A stretch of 64,000 nucleotides of DNA, from positions 1 through 64,000 of the forward strand of contig JANPLI010000211.1 in the NCBI GenBank assembly GCA_031426455.1, given 5' to 3'. The stretch is from JANNMJ01 sp031426455. Its GTDB lineage: Bacteria > Bacteroidota > Bacteroidia > Cytophagales > Hymenobacteraceae. A program made the position numbers and the translations under genes. The notes under the pieces are model-generated. The model saw only the letters and a list, made by a program, of their open reading frames with translations, was not told the DNA's origin and ran no database searches. The stretch's first letter is position 1; each line of letters starts with the position of its first letter. This document shows positions 25,648-36,900 of the stretch, one piece after another.

Positions 25648-25885
25648 CAGGGCAAACGCACGAAGGTATTCAGGAGAACAGGTGGAGTCGTTGGTTGGGG
25701 AAGGCATCGGTGTCGTCACGCCCTTTTTCGGGTTGTTGGGACGCGGATGAACGCGGATTTAGGCGGATTAGCTAGTCCGTATCTTTTAATCCGCGTTCCT
25801 CCGCGTCCTTTTTGTCGCCATTCTGGACTTCCGGAAACGTTTATGCGGCTGCGACTGCTCAGAGGAGCTTCGTGCGTTTGCCCTG
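25648..25885. mobile_element. MITE-like element 2 with the same inverted ends
   Basis: Left end CAGGGCAAACGCACGAAGG (25648) and right end gcttcgtgcgtttgccctg (25885) are inverted copies and match the ends of the element at 19737. The flanking 9-mers are ttcccggct (25639-25647) and ttccccgct (25886-25894), a target duplication with one mismatch, suggesting an older insertion. The 238-bp interior differs from element 1 except that it also holds a central palindrome (25739-25808). No transposase. Confidence 0.85.
25739..25808. repeat. Palindrome of 10-bp tandem units inside MITE-like element 2
   Basis: acgcggatga, acgcggattt and aggcggatta repeat every 10 bp on the left and are answered by ttaatccgcgttcctccgcg on the right. 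It occupies the same central position as the palindrome in element 1. Confidence 0.75.
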
Positions 25886-26108
25886 TTCCCCGCTCGTCTC
25901 AGTTGCGAATCTGGTCGTGTGGCGGTAGCAGGGCGTTCAGAAAATCGAGTAGAACCGGCTTGTTAGCCTCTTCGCCGAAGATTTTCTTGAAGCCAAAATC
26001 CGTGAACGGGTTGACGTAACGGGGCATCATCGCGCGGAAGAAAAAGAAGGGACAGCGTTTTCCCTGCCAGCCGACACCAAGCGACTGGCAGGGGCGAAGG
26101 CGCCATCC

Positions 26109-27215
26109 CTACGCTGCCAGCTTGGTCGCCAGGGCGGCGTAGAGCTTCTTGAAGGGTTGCACGAACTTGTCGATGCCCTCGGTTTCGAGGTCGGTCGTGA
26201 TCTTGTGCAGATCGATGCCGAGGGCGGCCAGGGCGTCGAGCTTACGTTGAGCATCGGCCAGACCTTCGGTCAGGCGGGCGGCGGGCTGGCCGTGGTCGCG
26301 GTAAGCAATCAGCGTTTCGAGCGGAATCGTGTTCACCGTGTCCGGGCCGATCAGCGCCTCCACGTACTTCACGTCCGAGTACGCTTTGTTCTTCGTGCCG
26401 GTGCTGGCCCACAGCAGGCGCTGCTTCTGAGCACCTTGGGCTTCCAGCTTTTTGAAGCGTTCCGACGAAAAGACTTCCTGCCAGATCACGTAAGCCTGCT
26501 GCGCCGAGGCGATGGCAATCTCGCCGACCAGCGCCTGCGCCTGCGCGGCTTTCTCGCCGCCTTCGGCAATGATTTTTTCCAGCAACGGGTCCACTGCCAG
26601 ATCAATCCGGCTCAGGAAAAAGCTCGCTACGGACGAGATATGCCCGATTTTATGGCCCGCCGCCAGGTGCGCTTCCAGGCCGCTGAGGTAGGCGTCGGTC
26701 ACGGCGCGGTAGCGGTCGAGGCTGAAAAGCAACGTCACGTTGATGTTGATACCTTCGCTCAGGGCCGTCTGGATGGCTTTCAGGCCCGGCTCGGTGCCCG
26801 GAATCTTGACGTACACATTCGGCTGGTCGAGCTGCTTCCAAAGCTGGCGCGCCTCCGTGATGGTGGCGTCGGCGTCGAGGGCCGAGTGCGGTGACACTTC
26901 GAGGCTCACGAAGCCGTCGCGGCCGTGCGTCTGGTCGTAGATCGGGCGCAGGAGCTTGGCCGCATCGAGGATATCCTTCGTGACGAGCGCCAGGTAGGCA
27001 TCGTCCACGGACTTGCCGGCGTGCGCTTTCAGGTCGGCCTCGTAGAAGTCGCCTTCCAGAATCGACTTCTCGAAAATGGCGGGGTTAGAAGTCACGCTCG
27101 TCACGGCGTCTTCCGTAATCATCCGTTGCAGGTCGCCGGACTGGAGCAGGTTGCGGCCAAGCAGATCAAGCGAAATGCTCTGGCCAAAGGTGGTGAGTTG
27201 TTGGAGGGGATTCAT
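26109..27215 (-). CDS. tal: Transaldolase
   Basis: Transfers a dihydroxyacetone unit between sugar phosphates in the non-oxidative pentose-phosphate pathway. The 368-residue protein has the signature TSNPAIFEKSILEGD with the conserved T-S-N-P, and the Schiff-base lysine in NVYVKIPGTEPGL (about residue 137), followed by GININVTLLFS. It is the long bacterial form often found next to tkt and zwf. The start is ATG 27215 (MNPLQQLTTFG); a longer in-frame reading to 27320 overlaps the Doc gene and is rejected. Same strand as tkt, gnd and zwf. Confidence 0.95.
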   Translation of the reverse strand: MNPLQQLTTFGQSISLDLLGRNLLQSGDLQRMITEDAVTSVTSNPAIFEKSILEGDFYEADLKAHAGKSVDDAYLALVTKDILDAAKLLRPIYDQTHGRDGFVSLEVSPHSALDADATITEARQLWKQLDQPNVYVKIPGTEPGLKAIQTALSEGININVTLLFSLDRYRAVTDAYLSGLEAHLAAGHKIGHISSVASFFLSRIDLAVDPLLEKIIAEGGEKAAQAQALVGEIAIASAQQAYVIWQEVFSSERFKKLEAQGAQKQRLLWASTGTKNKAYSDVKYVEALIGPDTVNTIPLETLIAYRDHGQPAARLTEGLADAQRKLDALAALGIDLHKITTDLETEGIDKFVQPFKKLYAALATKLAA

Positions 27216-27261
27216 TTTGGGTGTGCTAATGCGGAAATGGGTTGATGGGCTAATTCGGAGT

Positions 27262-27646
27262 TCAGACGGGTGCGGTGTGTTGGCGAAGCCATTCGGTGAT
27301 TCCCTCGTGTCGCAGCTCACCGCTGGCTACAGCAACGACCATTTGATGGCGTGAATCGTTGTCGGTTTCAGGCGTCAACTGGTAGCCCATTTCTTCCAGC
27401 AAGTAGAGCGCAAGGACTAATGCAATGCGCTTATTACCGTCGACAAAAGGGTGATTGACTGCCAGTGACTCAAGTAGCGCCGCTGCTTTAGCGAATGGTG
27501 TAGGGTAAGCCTCTGTGTTCACCGAAACCTGCCTCAGGTCGAGCCAGCGCCGCTTCGAGGGCACCGCGGTCTCGTAGGCCGGTGGCGCCTCCGTAACGGG
27601 CGATTTGCAGCGCGTGCGTACTGATAGCGTGGGCGACAGAAATCAT
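27262..27646 (-). pseudogene. Doc/Fic-family toxin, frameshifted
   Basis: From ATG 27646 the minus strand reads ISTHALQIARYGGATGLRDR and ALEAALARPEAGFGE, a typical Doc N terminus, then drifts out of frame to a stop. The matching C-terminal part lies in another frame: AYPTPFAKAAALLES and the Fic motif HPFVDGNKR. The span is 385 bp, not a multiple of three. The break falls near 27510-27525. The ATG overlaps the antitoxin TGA (ATGA), as in functional pairs. An intact protein would be a kinase-like Fic enzyme that modifies EF-Tu; this copy should be dead unless there is a sequencing error or programmed frameshift. Confidence 0.8.
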
Positions 27647-27843
27647 TGGGCAAGGCGGCGGAGCACCTCGTCGTTGTCACGCATAATGCGGCCAACGCGG
27701 GCCCAATCGAAGTCGGCTTCACCGCCGGTTTCTTGGGTAGCGCGATACATTTCTCGGAGAAAATCTAACACGCTGCTCAGTTGAGTGGGCGGAATTTTGG
27801 CGATCAGCTCTTGAATCTCAGTTTGTTGGTCGGTTGCGCTCAT
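27643..27843 (-). CDS. Antitoxin partner of the Doc-type toxin
   Basis: A 66-residue acidic, helical protein starting at ATG 27843 (MSATDQQTEIQELIAKIPPT), with a C-terminal segment DFDWARVGRIMRDNDEVLRRL that should wrap the toxin. Its TGA overlaps the toxin ATG by four bases, the typical coupled arrangement for Phd/Doc-like pairs. The family is not one I can name; identity comes from context and composition. It is transcribed with, and just downstream of, tkt (32 bp away), so it may ride on the tkt transcript. Confidence 0.7.
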   Translation of the reverse strand: MSATDQQTEIQELIAKIPPTQLSSVLDFLREMYRATQETGGEADFDWARVGRIMRDNDEVLRRLAQ

Positions 27844-27874
27844 TGTCGTGTCGTTTTTGATTCGGTAAAGCCTC

Positions 27875-29887
<2,013 letters not shown>

Positions 29888-29923
29888 CAGGGGAAGGGGC
29901 AATACGTGAAAACGATGTTGGCG

Positions 29924-30034
29924 GGGCGAAGGTAGGCGGCGGCGGCGAAGCTAGGAAGTGTCGGCCGTCAGAAGGCGTGTACGGGCGCAACGCCGGATAA
30001 GCCAACCGAAGTCGAGCCGCCGCCTACCTTCGCC
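29924..30034. promoter_or_regulatory. Mirrored divergent promoters of tkt and the PfkB kinase gene
   Basis: ggcgaaggtaggcggcggc at 29924-29942 is the exact inverse of gccgccgcctaccttcgcc at 30016-30034. Each copy carries a TACCTTCG -7 box (minus strand 29927-29934; plus strand 30025-30032) pointing at its own gene, so both genes may share expression signals. Confidence 0.55.
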
Positions 30035-30074
30035 GCCTTCTGCGCTGATAATCTTTTGACTTGCTTCTGTACGG

Positions 30075-30944
30075 ATGCAACAGGTTTTAATTCTGGGCGG
30101 CACCACCTTCGACCATATCGTGTCGCTGCCCGTGCTGCCGCCGCCGGTGCCGCAAACCATTCATCAGGCGCCGCTGCACGAGGGCACCGGCTCGACGGGC
30201 GCCGGCAAAGCCCTCGCCCTGACGAAGCTTGGCGTGCCCAACACGCTGGTTTCTGCCGTCGGCGATGACGCCTACGGGCATCATATCATCAACGACTTAG
30301 CCGCGCAGGGCATTGACCTGCGCTACCGCTTCGACCCGGCCGGTACCGAGCGCCATATCAACCTGATGGATGCGCAGGGGGGGCGAATCTCGCTTTTCGT
30401 CACGCAGTCATCGGAAGAAATCGCTTTCGAGGAAGCCGCGCTGATGGGGCTGATCCAGGCTGCTGACTTCATCGTGCTCAATATCATTCCGTATTGCCGC
30501 CCCCTGATTCCGCTGCTGGCCGGTTACGAAGGGCCCATTTGGACGGACCTGCACGACTACGACGGCATCAACCCCTATCATCAGCCCTTTATCAACGCGG
30601 CGCAGTTCATCCATCTTTCTTCTGACAACCTGCCCGACTACCGCACGACGATGGAACGCCTGCGTAGTGCCGGCAAGGAGCTGATTATCTGCACCCACGG
30701 CCGCGCCGGCGCTACGCTGCTAACGGCCGCCGGCGAGTGGCTGGAGCAGCCCGCTTTTCCGGTAGCACAAGTGGTGGATGCCAACGGCGCCGGCGATTCT
30801 TTTTTCGCGGGTTTTTTATACGGCTGGCTGCGCCAGGAGCCGCTAGCCACGTGCCTGCACTACGGCGCCGTGTGCGGGGCTGCCTGCGTAACGACGCGCG
30901 GCCTGGTGGCGGACGGGCTGAGTCCGGCGCTGCTGCGGGCGTGA
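30075..30944 (+). CDS. PfkB-family carbohydrate kinase
   Basis: A 289-residue cytosolic sugar kinase of the ribokinase/PfkB family. The N-terminal GG motif (TGSTGAGKALALTKLG), the A/G-rich strand near VSAVGDDAYG and the C-terminal signature VDANGAGDSFFAGFLYGW with the catalytic Asp are all present; the anion hole GAGD is intact. The substrate cannot be assigned; ribokinase-like or fructose-like activity would fit the neighbouring pentose-phosphate genes, but that is inference. Start at ATG 30075. It shares a mirrored promoter region with tkt. Confidence 0.88.
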   Translation: MQQVLILGGTTFDHIVSLPVLPPPVPQTIHQAPLHEGTGSTGAGKALALTKLGVPNTLVSAVGDDAYGHHIINDLAAQGIDLRYRFDPAGTERHINLMDAQGGRISLFVTQSSEEIAFEEAALMGLIQAADFIVLNIIPYCRPLIPLLAGYEGPIWTDLHDYDGINPYHQPFINAAQFIHLSSDNLPDYRTTMERLRSAGKELIICTHGRAGATLLTAAGEWLEQPAFPVAQVVDANGAGDSFFAGFLYGWLRQEPLATCLHYGAVCGAACVTTRGLVADGLSPALLRA

Positions 30945-30954
30945 TTATGCCGGC

Positions 30955-31731
30955 TCACGCCCTCCGCCGAAATGCCCAGTGCTGCTCGTGGATGGGCGCC
31001 GTGCGCAGGGCCTCGGCCAGGGCGGCATCGACGGGGAAGGTGAGCTGGGAAAGCGGGCTGACTTCGACGCCTACCGTGAACGCTGCCCCGGCAAACGGCC
31101 AGGGTTCGACCATCACCGGAACCGGCGCATCGGGGTCAGCGGTCAGGGCGCCGCCCGCGCCCGTGCCGGGCCGTCGGACGTAGTATGTCTGCCCATCCGG
31201 TCCGCGCCCGATTTCGAGGCGGCGCTCGTCGTCGGGCAGTTGCTGCATACAGAGAATGAGCGAGAGGCGGTCGGCCCACTGCATCAGGTCGTAGGCGGCT
31301 TGTGCTTCTTTTTTGCTCAGCTTCAAGCCCTTGCGGCAGGCCTCCTGGGTGGCGCGCTGCTCGTCGAGAAAGGCATCGGTTTGGGTGTCCTGGCCGCGCA
31401 GGGCCTCGTACAGGTTCGAGAGATGGAGCGACATCAGCAGCCACCGCCAGCGCCCCTGGTAACGCGCCTGTTCAGCCACCCGGGTGGCTTGTTCGAGCGA
31501 AAACGGCAGCAGCGTAAAGGGTGCCGGGGCACCGGCTTCGGTTAGCCCGCGGGGGCCGGCCCAGGCATCCTGGCCATCGTCGTGCTGGGCAATGGCGGCC
31601 AGCGTGCCGAGCCAGCGCTCCGGCACGGGCCGGTGCGCGGGGTGCCAGTGCGCGGCCAGCTCAGCGGCCAGCAGCGCGTGCGCCTGCTGGTAGATGCACG
31701 ACCAGCCGGCGGCGGTGAAGGAGACGATCAT
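30955..31731 (-). CDS. DUF3891 family protein
   Basis: A 258-residue cytosolic protein recognised as DUF3891, an uncharacterised family with HD-domain-like helices. Visible conserved parts: QQAHALLAAELAAHW, AIAQHDDGQDAW (an HD-like acidic/His patch), the helical RWLLMSLHLSNLYEALRG and LMQWADRLSLILCMQQLP. It converges on the PfkB kinase gene with only 10 bp between the stops. No operon partner: the next minus-strand gene upstream, tdh, is separated by a heptad hairpin. Confidence 0.8.
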   Translation of the reverse strand: MIVSFTAAGWSCIYQQAHALLAAELAAHWHPAHRPVPERWLGTLAAIAQHDDGQDAWAGPRGLTEAGAPAPFTLLPFSLEQATRVAEQARYQGRWRWLLMSLHLSNLYEALRGQDTQTDAFLDEQRATQEACRKGLKLSKKEAQAAYDLMQWADRLSLILCMQQLPDDERRLEIGRGPDGQTYYVRRPGTGAGGALTADPDAPVPVMVEPWPFAGAAFTVGVEVSPLSQLTFPVDAALAEALRTAPIHEQHWAFRRRA

Positions 31732-31732
31732 T

Positions 31733-31852
31733 CAGGAGGGTGGGAGAGGGGGAGAGGGTGCTACGTGAGAAGTGCGGGCGTGTTCGCGGCAAGCCCTCCC
31801 ACCCTCAAACCCTCCCACCTTCAAACCTTCAAATCCTCAAACCCTCTCACCC
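31733..31852. repeat. Intergenic hairpin of purine-rich heptads between tdh and the DUF3891 gene
   Basis: The short left arm (31735-31762) reads ggagggt, gggagag, ggggaga, gggtgct. The long right arm (31792-31852) is the C-rich counterpart with a strict 7-bp step (ccctccc, accctca, aaccctc, ccacctt, caaacct, tcaaatc, ctcaaac, cctctca). The right arm abuts the tdh stop. Confidence 0.8.
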
Positions 31853-32836
31853 TACCAGACTGGGCAAGTGGGCCAGCATATCGGTCGTCATCGCGGCCAG
31901 GTCGTACTGCGGCTGCCAACCCCAATCTTGTCGGGCAACGGCATCATCGATGGAGCGGGGCCAGGATTCAGCGATGGCCTGGCGCGTGGGGTCGGGCGCG
32001 TAGCTGATCTGAAAACCAGGGCGGTGGTGCTGAATTTCGGCGGCAATTTCCTCGGGCGCAAAGCTCATCCCGGCGAGGTTGTACGACGAGCGGACGCTGA
32101 TGCGCGCGGCCGGTGCGTGCATCACTTCCAGGGTGGCGCGGATGGCGTCGGGCATATAGAGCATCGGTAGCGTGGTGCCCTGCTCCAGAAAGCAGCTGAA
32201 CGGCTCGTCGGCCACGGCCTTGTGGTAGATATCGACGGCATAGTCGGTGGTGCCGCCGCCGGGCAGGGTTTTGTAGCCGATCAGGCCGGGGTAGCGGAGC
32301 GAGCGCACGTCGAGGCCCCACTTATGAAAATAGTAGTCGCACCAACGCTCGCCGGCCAGCTTCGAGAAGCCGTACACCGTGTTGGGGTCCATCACGGTGG
32401 TTTGGGGAGTATGGTCGCGCGGCGTGTTGGGGCCGAAGACGGCGATACTGCTCGGCCAGTACACCCGCTTCACCTTGAACTCGCGGGCGGCTTCCAGTAC
32501 GTTCAGCAGGCCATTGATATTGAGATCCCAGGCCAGATGCGGCTTGGCTTCGCCGACTGCCGACAGAATCGCGGCCAGGTGATAGACCTGCGAAAACCGG
32601 TACTGCTGCATCACCCGCGCGATGTCGTCGCGGTCGAGCACGTCGAGGCGTTCGAAGGGGCCGTCCTGCACCAGATCGAGTTGGCGGGGGATGCGCACGT
32701 CGGCGGCCACCACGTGGGCCGCGCCGTATTGTTCACGCAGCGCCTGCGTCAGTTCGTAGCCCAACTGGCCGCTGGCGCCAATGACGAGGACCGTTTCGGG
32801 GCGGGTACTGGTGGGGCCGGGAGCAAGAGAAGTCAT
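31847..32836 (-). CDS. tdh: L-threonine 3-dehydrogenase, SDR (epimerase-like) type
   Basis: NAD-dependent oxidation of threonine to 2-amino-3-ketobutyrate. The 329-residue protein belongs to the extended SDR family: Rossmann motif LVIGASGQLGYEL, active site Ser/Tyr/Lys in WPSSIAVFGP and NTVYGFSKLAGE (YxxxK), and the substrate region VRSLRYPGLIGYKTLPGGGT typical of SDR-type threonine dehydrogenases rather than UDP-sugar epimerases. The start is ATG 32836; in-frame sequence further upstream (to 33121) overlaps the divergent gene. A perfect minus-strand TACTTTTG box is at 32901-32908. Confidence 0.9.
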   Translation of the reverse strand: MTSLAPGPTSTRPETVLVIGASGQLGYELTQALREQYGAAHVVAADVRIPRQLDLVQDGPFERLDVLDRDDIARVMQQYRFSQVYHLAAILSAVGEAKPHLAWDLNINGLLNVLEAAREFKVKRVYWPSSIAVFGPNTPRDHTPQTTVMDPNTVYGFSKLAGERWCDYYFHKWGLDVRSLRYPGLIGYKTLPGGGTTDYAVDIYHKAVADEPFSCFLEQGTTLPMLYMPDAIRATLEVMHAPAARISVRSSYNLAGMSFAPEEIAAEIQHHRPGFQISYAPDPTRQAIAESWPRSIDDAVARQDWGWQPQYDLAAMTTDMLAHLPSLVG

Positions 32837-32900
32837 TGGAAGTAAAAACGGGCGGGTTGATTGGGAAAGGACAGGGAGAAGGCGCCGGTCGGGCCTCAAA

Positions 32901-32908
32901 CAAAAGTA
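32901..32908 (-). promoter_or_regulatory. Candidate -7 box of the tdh promoter
   Basis: Minus-strand TACTTTTG matches TAnnTTTG perfectly; predicted start near 32894, leader of about 58 nt to the ATG at 32836. Confidence 0.55.
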
Positions 32909-32953
32909 CGGCATCGTATACGCCCTCCGCCGGGGCCGTAGTTTTACGGCCGT

Positions 32954-33595
32954 ATGACCTTCGATGATTTCCTGCGCCGCCGCCGCCTCGACGTGGCCGC
33001 TTTCCGCGCCGCCGAACCGGCCCGGGCCGCTCAGTGGGAGGCGCTGTACGCGGCGCTGCACCCGGAGGCGTTTCTGACGCAGGTCAAGATGGTCATCAAC
33101 GACGTGCGCCGCCGTTATCACCTGGCGGAAGCTCCCGCACCGGCTCCAGCGGCACCGGCTACGACCGGCGAGGGCGCCGCTCCTCGCCCCGCGGGCCTGC
33201 GCCCCGACCGCCGCGCCCGGCCCATCGGCCCGGTGACGGACATTTCGATTCTACCAGTGGAAGCGGACGAACCGACGGCGGAGCTGCCCGTCGTGGCCGG
33301 ACCGTTTTTACCGGGTGGAGCAGAAACGTCATCGGCAGAAAGCGCGTCGGCGGAAACGCCGCCCGCGCGTCCGGCCCGGCCACGTGCCGTAATCCGGAAG
33401 CCCGCCGTCGCGCTCGATACAGCGCCCGACACAGCGCCGCCGCTGGAACCAGTAGTTCCCACGCCCTTGGCTGCCGCGCCGGAAGCTCCTGCTGAAACGC
33501 CACCTACCGAAACGCCGCCCGCGCGCCTGGCCCGGCCGCGCGCCGTGATTCGGCGCCCGCCTGCCGCACCACCAGCCCCGCCCGCCGCGGAATAA
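32954..33595 (+). CDS. Hypothetical protein with helical N terminus and Pro/Ala-rich disordered tail
   Basis: A 213-residue protein. Residues 1-57 form a charged helical domain (MTFDDFLRRRRLDVAAFRAA, then EALYAALHPEAFLTQVKMVI and RRRYHLAE). The remainder is Pro/Ala/Glu-rich and repeats a motif (ETPPARxARPRAVIRxP) twice, so it is probably disordered. No family recognised. Start ATG 32954, with TAGTTTTA (32939-32946) seven bases upstream, which could make the mRNA leaderless. It is divergent from tdh. Confidence 0.6.
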   Translation: MTFDDFLRRRRLDVAAFRAAEPARAAQWEALYAALHPEAFLTQVKMVINDVRRRYHLAEAPAPAPAAPATTGEGAAPRPAGLRPDRRARPIGPVTDISILPVEADEPTAELPVVAGPFLPGGAETSSAESASAETPPARPARPRAVIRKPAVALDTAPDTAPPLEPVVPTPLAAAPEAPAETPPTETPPARLARPRAVIRRPPAAPPAPPAAE

Positions 33596-33828
33596 AGGCC
33601 GGGACCTGACCAGCAGCCGGCAAGTAGCGGGCGGGGAAATCGGCTTTTTGCCGGCGATGGAAATCCGGGGTTGGGGCAGGAAGGCGCGGGTTTCAGGCAG
33701 TAAGGCGCGGGTTTCAGGAGGTCCGAGGCGTAGCGTTGCCGCTGCCCGGCGGCGAATGTTACGCCAATGTTATCCAGGTTTAACCAAAGCATAACTGCCC
33801 GCAATAGGCGTGCAGCAGCTGGCACTGG
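33596..33828. other. Intergenic region with a 21-bp direct repeat
   Basis: No gene seen. Two 21-bp copies (33677-33697 and 33698-33718) of caggaaggcgcgggtttcagg differ at one base or so; the surrounding G-rich sequence steps in sevens (ggggttg, gggcagg, aaggcgc, gggtttc). It may be a single-armed remnant of the heptad hairpin family. Confidence 0.6.
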
Positions 33829-33836
33829 TAAGTTTG
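33829..33836 (+). promoter_or_regulatory. Candidate -7 box upstream of the giant T9SS protein
   Basis: TAAGTTTG matches TAnnTTTG exactly; expected start near 33843 gives a 90-nt leader to the ATG at 33933. Confidence 0.55.
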
Positions 33837-33932
33837 CATCGCCATTCAAGTGCCCACCCCAAATGGGGCGGTGCGCGGGGGGTGTTCAGTTGTACCATTG
33901 GTTTTTCACCAATTTCCATTTCAGCGAATCCT

Positions 33933-36900
33933 ATGCGATTCAATACTCTCAGTCGGCGGTTCTCGAACGCCACGCTTGGCTTACTGACAGCGGGCGCCCT
34001 GCTCGTGGGTACGCCCCAAAGGGCTACCGCCCAAGCCGACCCCTTCCTGGCCCAACGCGATTTCATCGGCGTCATCGTGCCGCAGTACGCGTATGGTTCT
34101 ACCGGGAGCGGCAACCGGCTGCCCATCGTGTATCGGGCCACCATCAATGGCCTGGACGCCTTCACGACCTACCGTTATATCAGCAACGTAGAGCTGACGG
34201 GCACCGTCAACACGCTGACCGGGACATCGACAGTAACTGCTATCGGGGCCGGCATCCAGCTTTACATCCCCACCAGCACCGCCTCGCCCTACGAGTACTC
34301 GACCACCGCCAACACCAACACGGCGGGGCAATTCGGCACGTTCACGACCGGCGCCGGTACTGCGGGTGCCACTTCGTACACGGGCTTTTTCAGCATCGTC
34401 ACCTCCAACAATGCTACTCGCTTCGTGCCCGGCGCCACGGTGGTGCCCACGATTCAGATCGCCACCACCGCCGGTGTGGTGGTGAAGCGCCTGGCGATGA
34501 ACACGACTACCAACGCAATCCGTATCCTGGGCTACGGCACCACCACTAGTGCCAACGAGAGCACCGGCATCACCGGCACCAGTGCCGCTACGCCGCGCAA
34601 CGTGGTGTTCCTGTATGATAACACCGCTGGCACCGGCCGGCCGCTGTCGTCGGCGGTAGTGGAGGCCATCAACGCGGTCGTCCCTGGCACTGCTACCCCC
34701 ATCACCAGCCCCCCCGGTATCGCCTCATTGCCGAGCTTCTACAACACGGCCGCCGGGGCGTGGACGACGGTGTATCCCAACGCCGTCACCAACGGGGTGC
34801 GGCGCATCGAGCAGCGGTCCATCGCGGATGGTTCGATAGCCGGATACAATACCGATGCCGACGGCAATTGGAATATCTTCAATGCCGGTACCACCACTGG
34901 CAACACGACCACGCCGGGCGGCGCGACCACGATCCGCACGATCAGCCCGCTGGATGCGCCGCTGCGGATTGCCAGCGCCACCACCAGCGCCGTACCTACC
35001 ATCACGAGCCTGGCGCCGACCTCGGCTACAGCTGGTTCGGGCGCGCTGACGCTCACCGTGAACGGTACTAATTTCCAGGATAATACGGCGGCGCTGAATG
35101 CTTCGCAGGTGATTTTCAACGGAGCCATCCGGGCGACCACCTACGTGAGCAGCACCCAGATCACGGCCGCGATCCTGGCCGGCGACATCGTCACGGCCGG
35201 TGCTAAGACCGTGCAGGTGGGCAACCCCAACGAGGGCGGCAGCCTCTCGGCCAGCACCACCTTTACCGTGTTCGCGGGGGCGCCCACCATCAACGTGACC
35301 GGCACCCCGACGGCCTTTGCCGCTACTACGGTCGGCCAGACGTCGAGCGCCCAGACGGTGACCGTGGGCGGCTCCGGCTTGCTCGACGACGTAACCATCA
35401 CGGCGCCGACCGGCTTCCAGGTATCCACTACCGGTATCAACGGCTCGTACAGTGGTGCGGCCGCCATCGACCAAGCCACGGCCAACGGCGGTTTGACGAC
35501 CCTTTACATCCGGTTCGCGCCCCCGGGGCCGCCCGCTACGGGTGCCTTCTTGGGCAACGTGACGGTGGCTTCCCTCAGCGCCACCACCCAGAGCATCGCC
35601 GTCAGCGGTCAGAGCCTGAGTACCAAACCCACGACCAAAAGCACGATCTCGTTCGGCGCCGTGACCGGTAACTCCATCGTGGTGAATTTCAGCGGCGGCA
35701 ACGGCCAGAAGCGCCTGCTGAGCGTACGTCAGGGCGCGGCAGCCAACTTCATCCCCGTGACCGGCACCGACTACGTGGCCAACCCTGTTTTCGGCGCGGG
35801 CACGCCGCTTGGCGCGGGCCTCGACAACTACGTCGTGTATGCCGGCACCGGCACCAGCGTGACCGTGACGGGCCTCGGCGGCGGTACCAGCTACTTCTTC
35901 GCCGTTAATGAGTACAACGACGATAACCTGGCCGGCACAGCTAACTATCTGACCGGCGCCGCCAACATCGGCACCGGCTCGCAGATCACCAGCATTGGCC
36001 CGCCCGTGACCTACACCTGGGCCGTGGCCAGCGGCAACTGGACGACCCCCGCCTCCTGGACGCCCGCCCGCACCAGCCCGGCCGTGAACGACGTGCTGGT
36101 TTTCAACGGTGCTGTGCAGGCTGCGCCCCTCGCCACGGTAAACTTCACGCCTACCGGCACCTCGAATACCGGCCTCGTTGGCCAGGTTATCGGCCAACTT
36201 CAGTTTATCAATGGTGTGAATGCCACGCTGACTACCGATGCCTCGCGCCAGCTTAATATCGACGGCGGCCTGAGCGGCGATGACTTCGTGGTGGATGCCA
36301 CGTCTACGGCCTTCTTCCAGAACACGGTGGTCAATACCGGGGTGTTCATCTTCGTGTCGAGCGGCGAAACCGGTCGGGTGCGCGGCACCGTGCGTTTCGA
36401 CGGCACCGTGCCGACGGCCTCCGGCGCCACCAGCAGGCTGATTGGCTTCAACCAGACCGGTACCAGCGGCCCGGCAGCGGATGCGGGTATTGTCTTTACG
36501 GCGGGCGCGGTGGCCATTCAGGGCCGCAACTTCAGCGGTAACCTTTTCGGCGACCAGGCCACGTTCCAGAACGGCATTTCCTTCGAGGCCGGCGCCCGGT
36601 TGCGTCAGTTGGGCGGTTCCAACGCTTTCGGTGTCGGCTCGCCGAACTCGGTGGTGGTCTTTGATCAAGCCGCCGTGTACAGCTACGAGCAGTTCGGCGC
36701 CACGCCCGCCTCCTCGGGCCGCACGTACCCGATACTCGAAATTAATATCGATCCCATCGCTGCTGCCGCCGCCAGCTCCACGGCCACGCCGTCCCTGACG
36801 GGAAGCAACTTCATCGTGACCGGCGATCTGCGGATTCTGAACGCCACGAGCGTGAGCATCGGCACCACACCGTTTACGCTGCAAGGCAATCTGGTAGTGA

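Larger units (their letters stand above)
25510..26030 (-). pseudogene. Decayed Rpn-family (PD-(D/E)XK) nuclease gene interrupted by a MITE-like element
   Basis: From 26030 the minus strand encodes the Rpn family N terminus (MPRYVNPFTDFGFKKIFGEE, then LLDFLNALLPPHDQIRN) and then meets a TGA. Past the inserted element, 25510-25650 encodes the family's typical C-terminal tail (SREEGLQEGRQENIQQ, then GITLALVAQTTGLTEAEIAAL). The catalytic middle, about 200 residues, is missing, and the two remnants are in different frames. So a large internal deletion came first or in addition to the insertion. Intact Rpn proteins are DNA endonucleases linked to recombination; this copy cannot be active. Confidence 0.85.

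Noticed and set aside
31847..33121. Long N-terminal extension of tdh
   Set aside because: It crosses the tdh promoter and overlaps a divergent gene; the Rossmann fold begins correctly from 32836.
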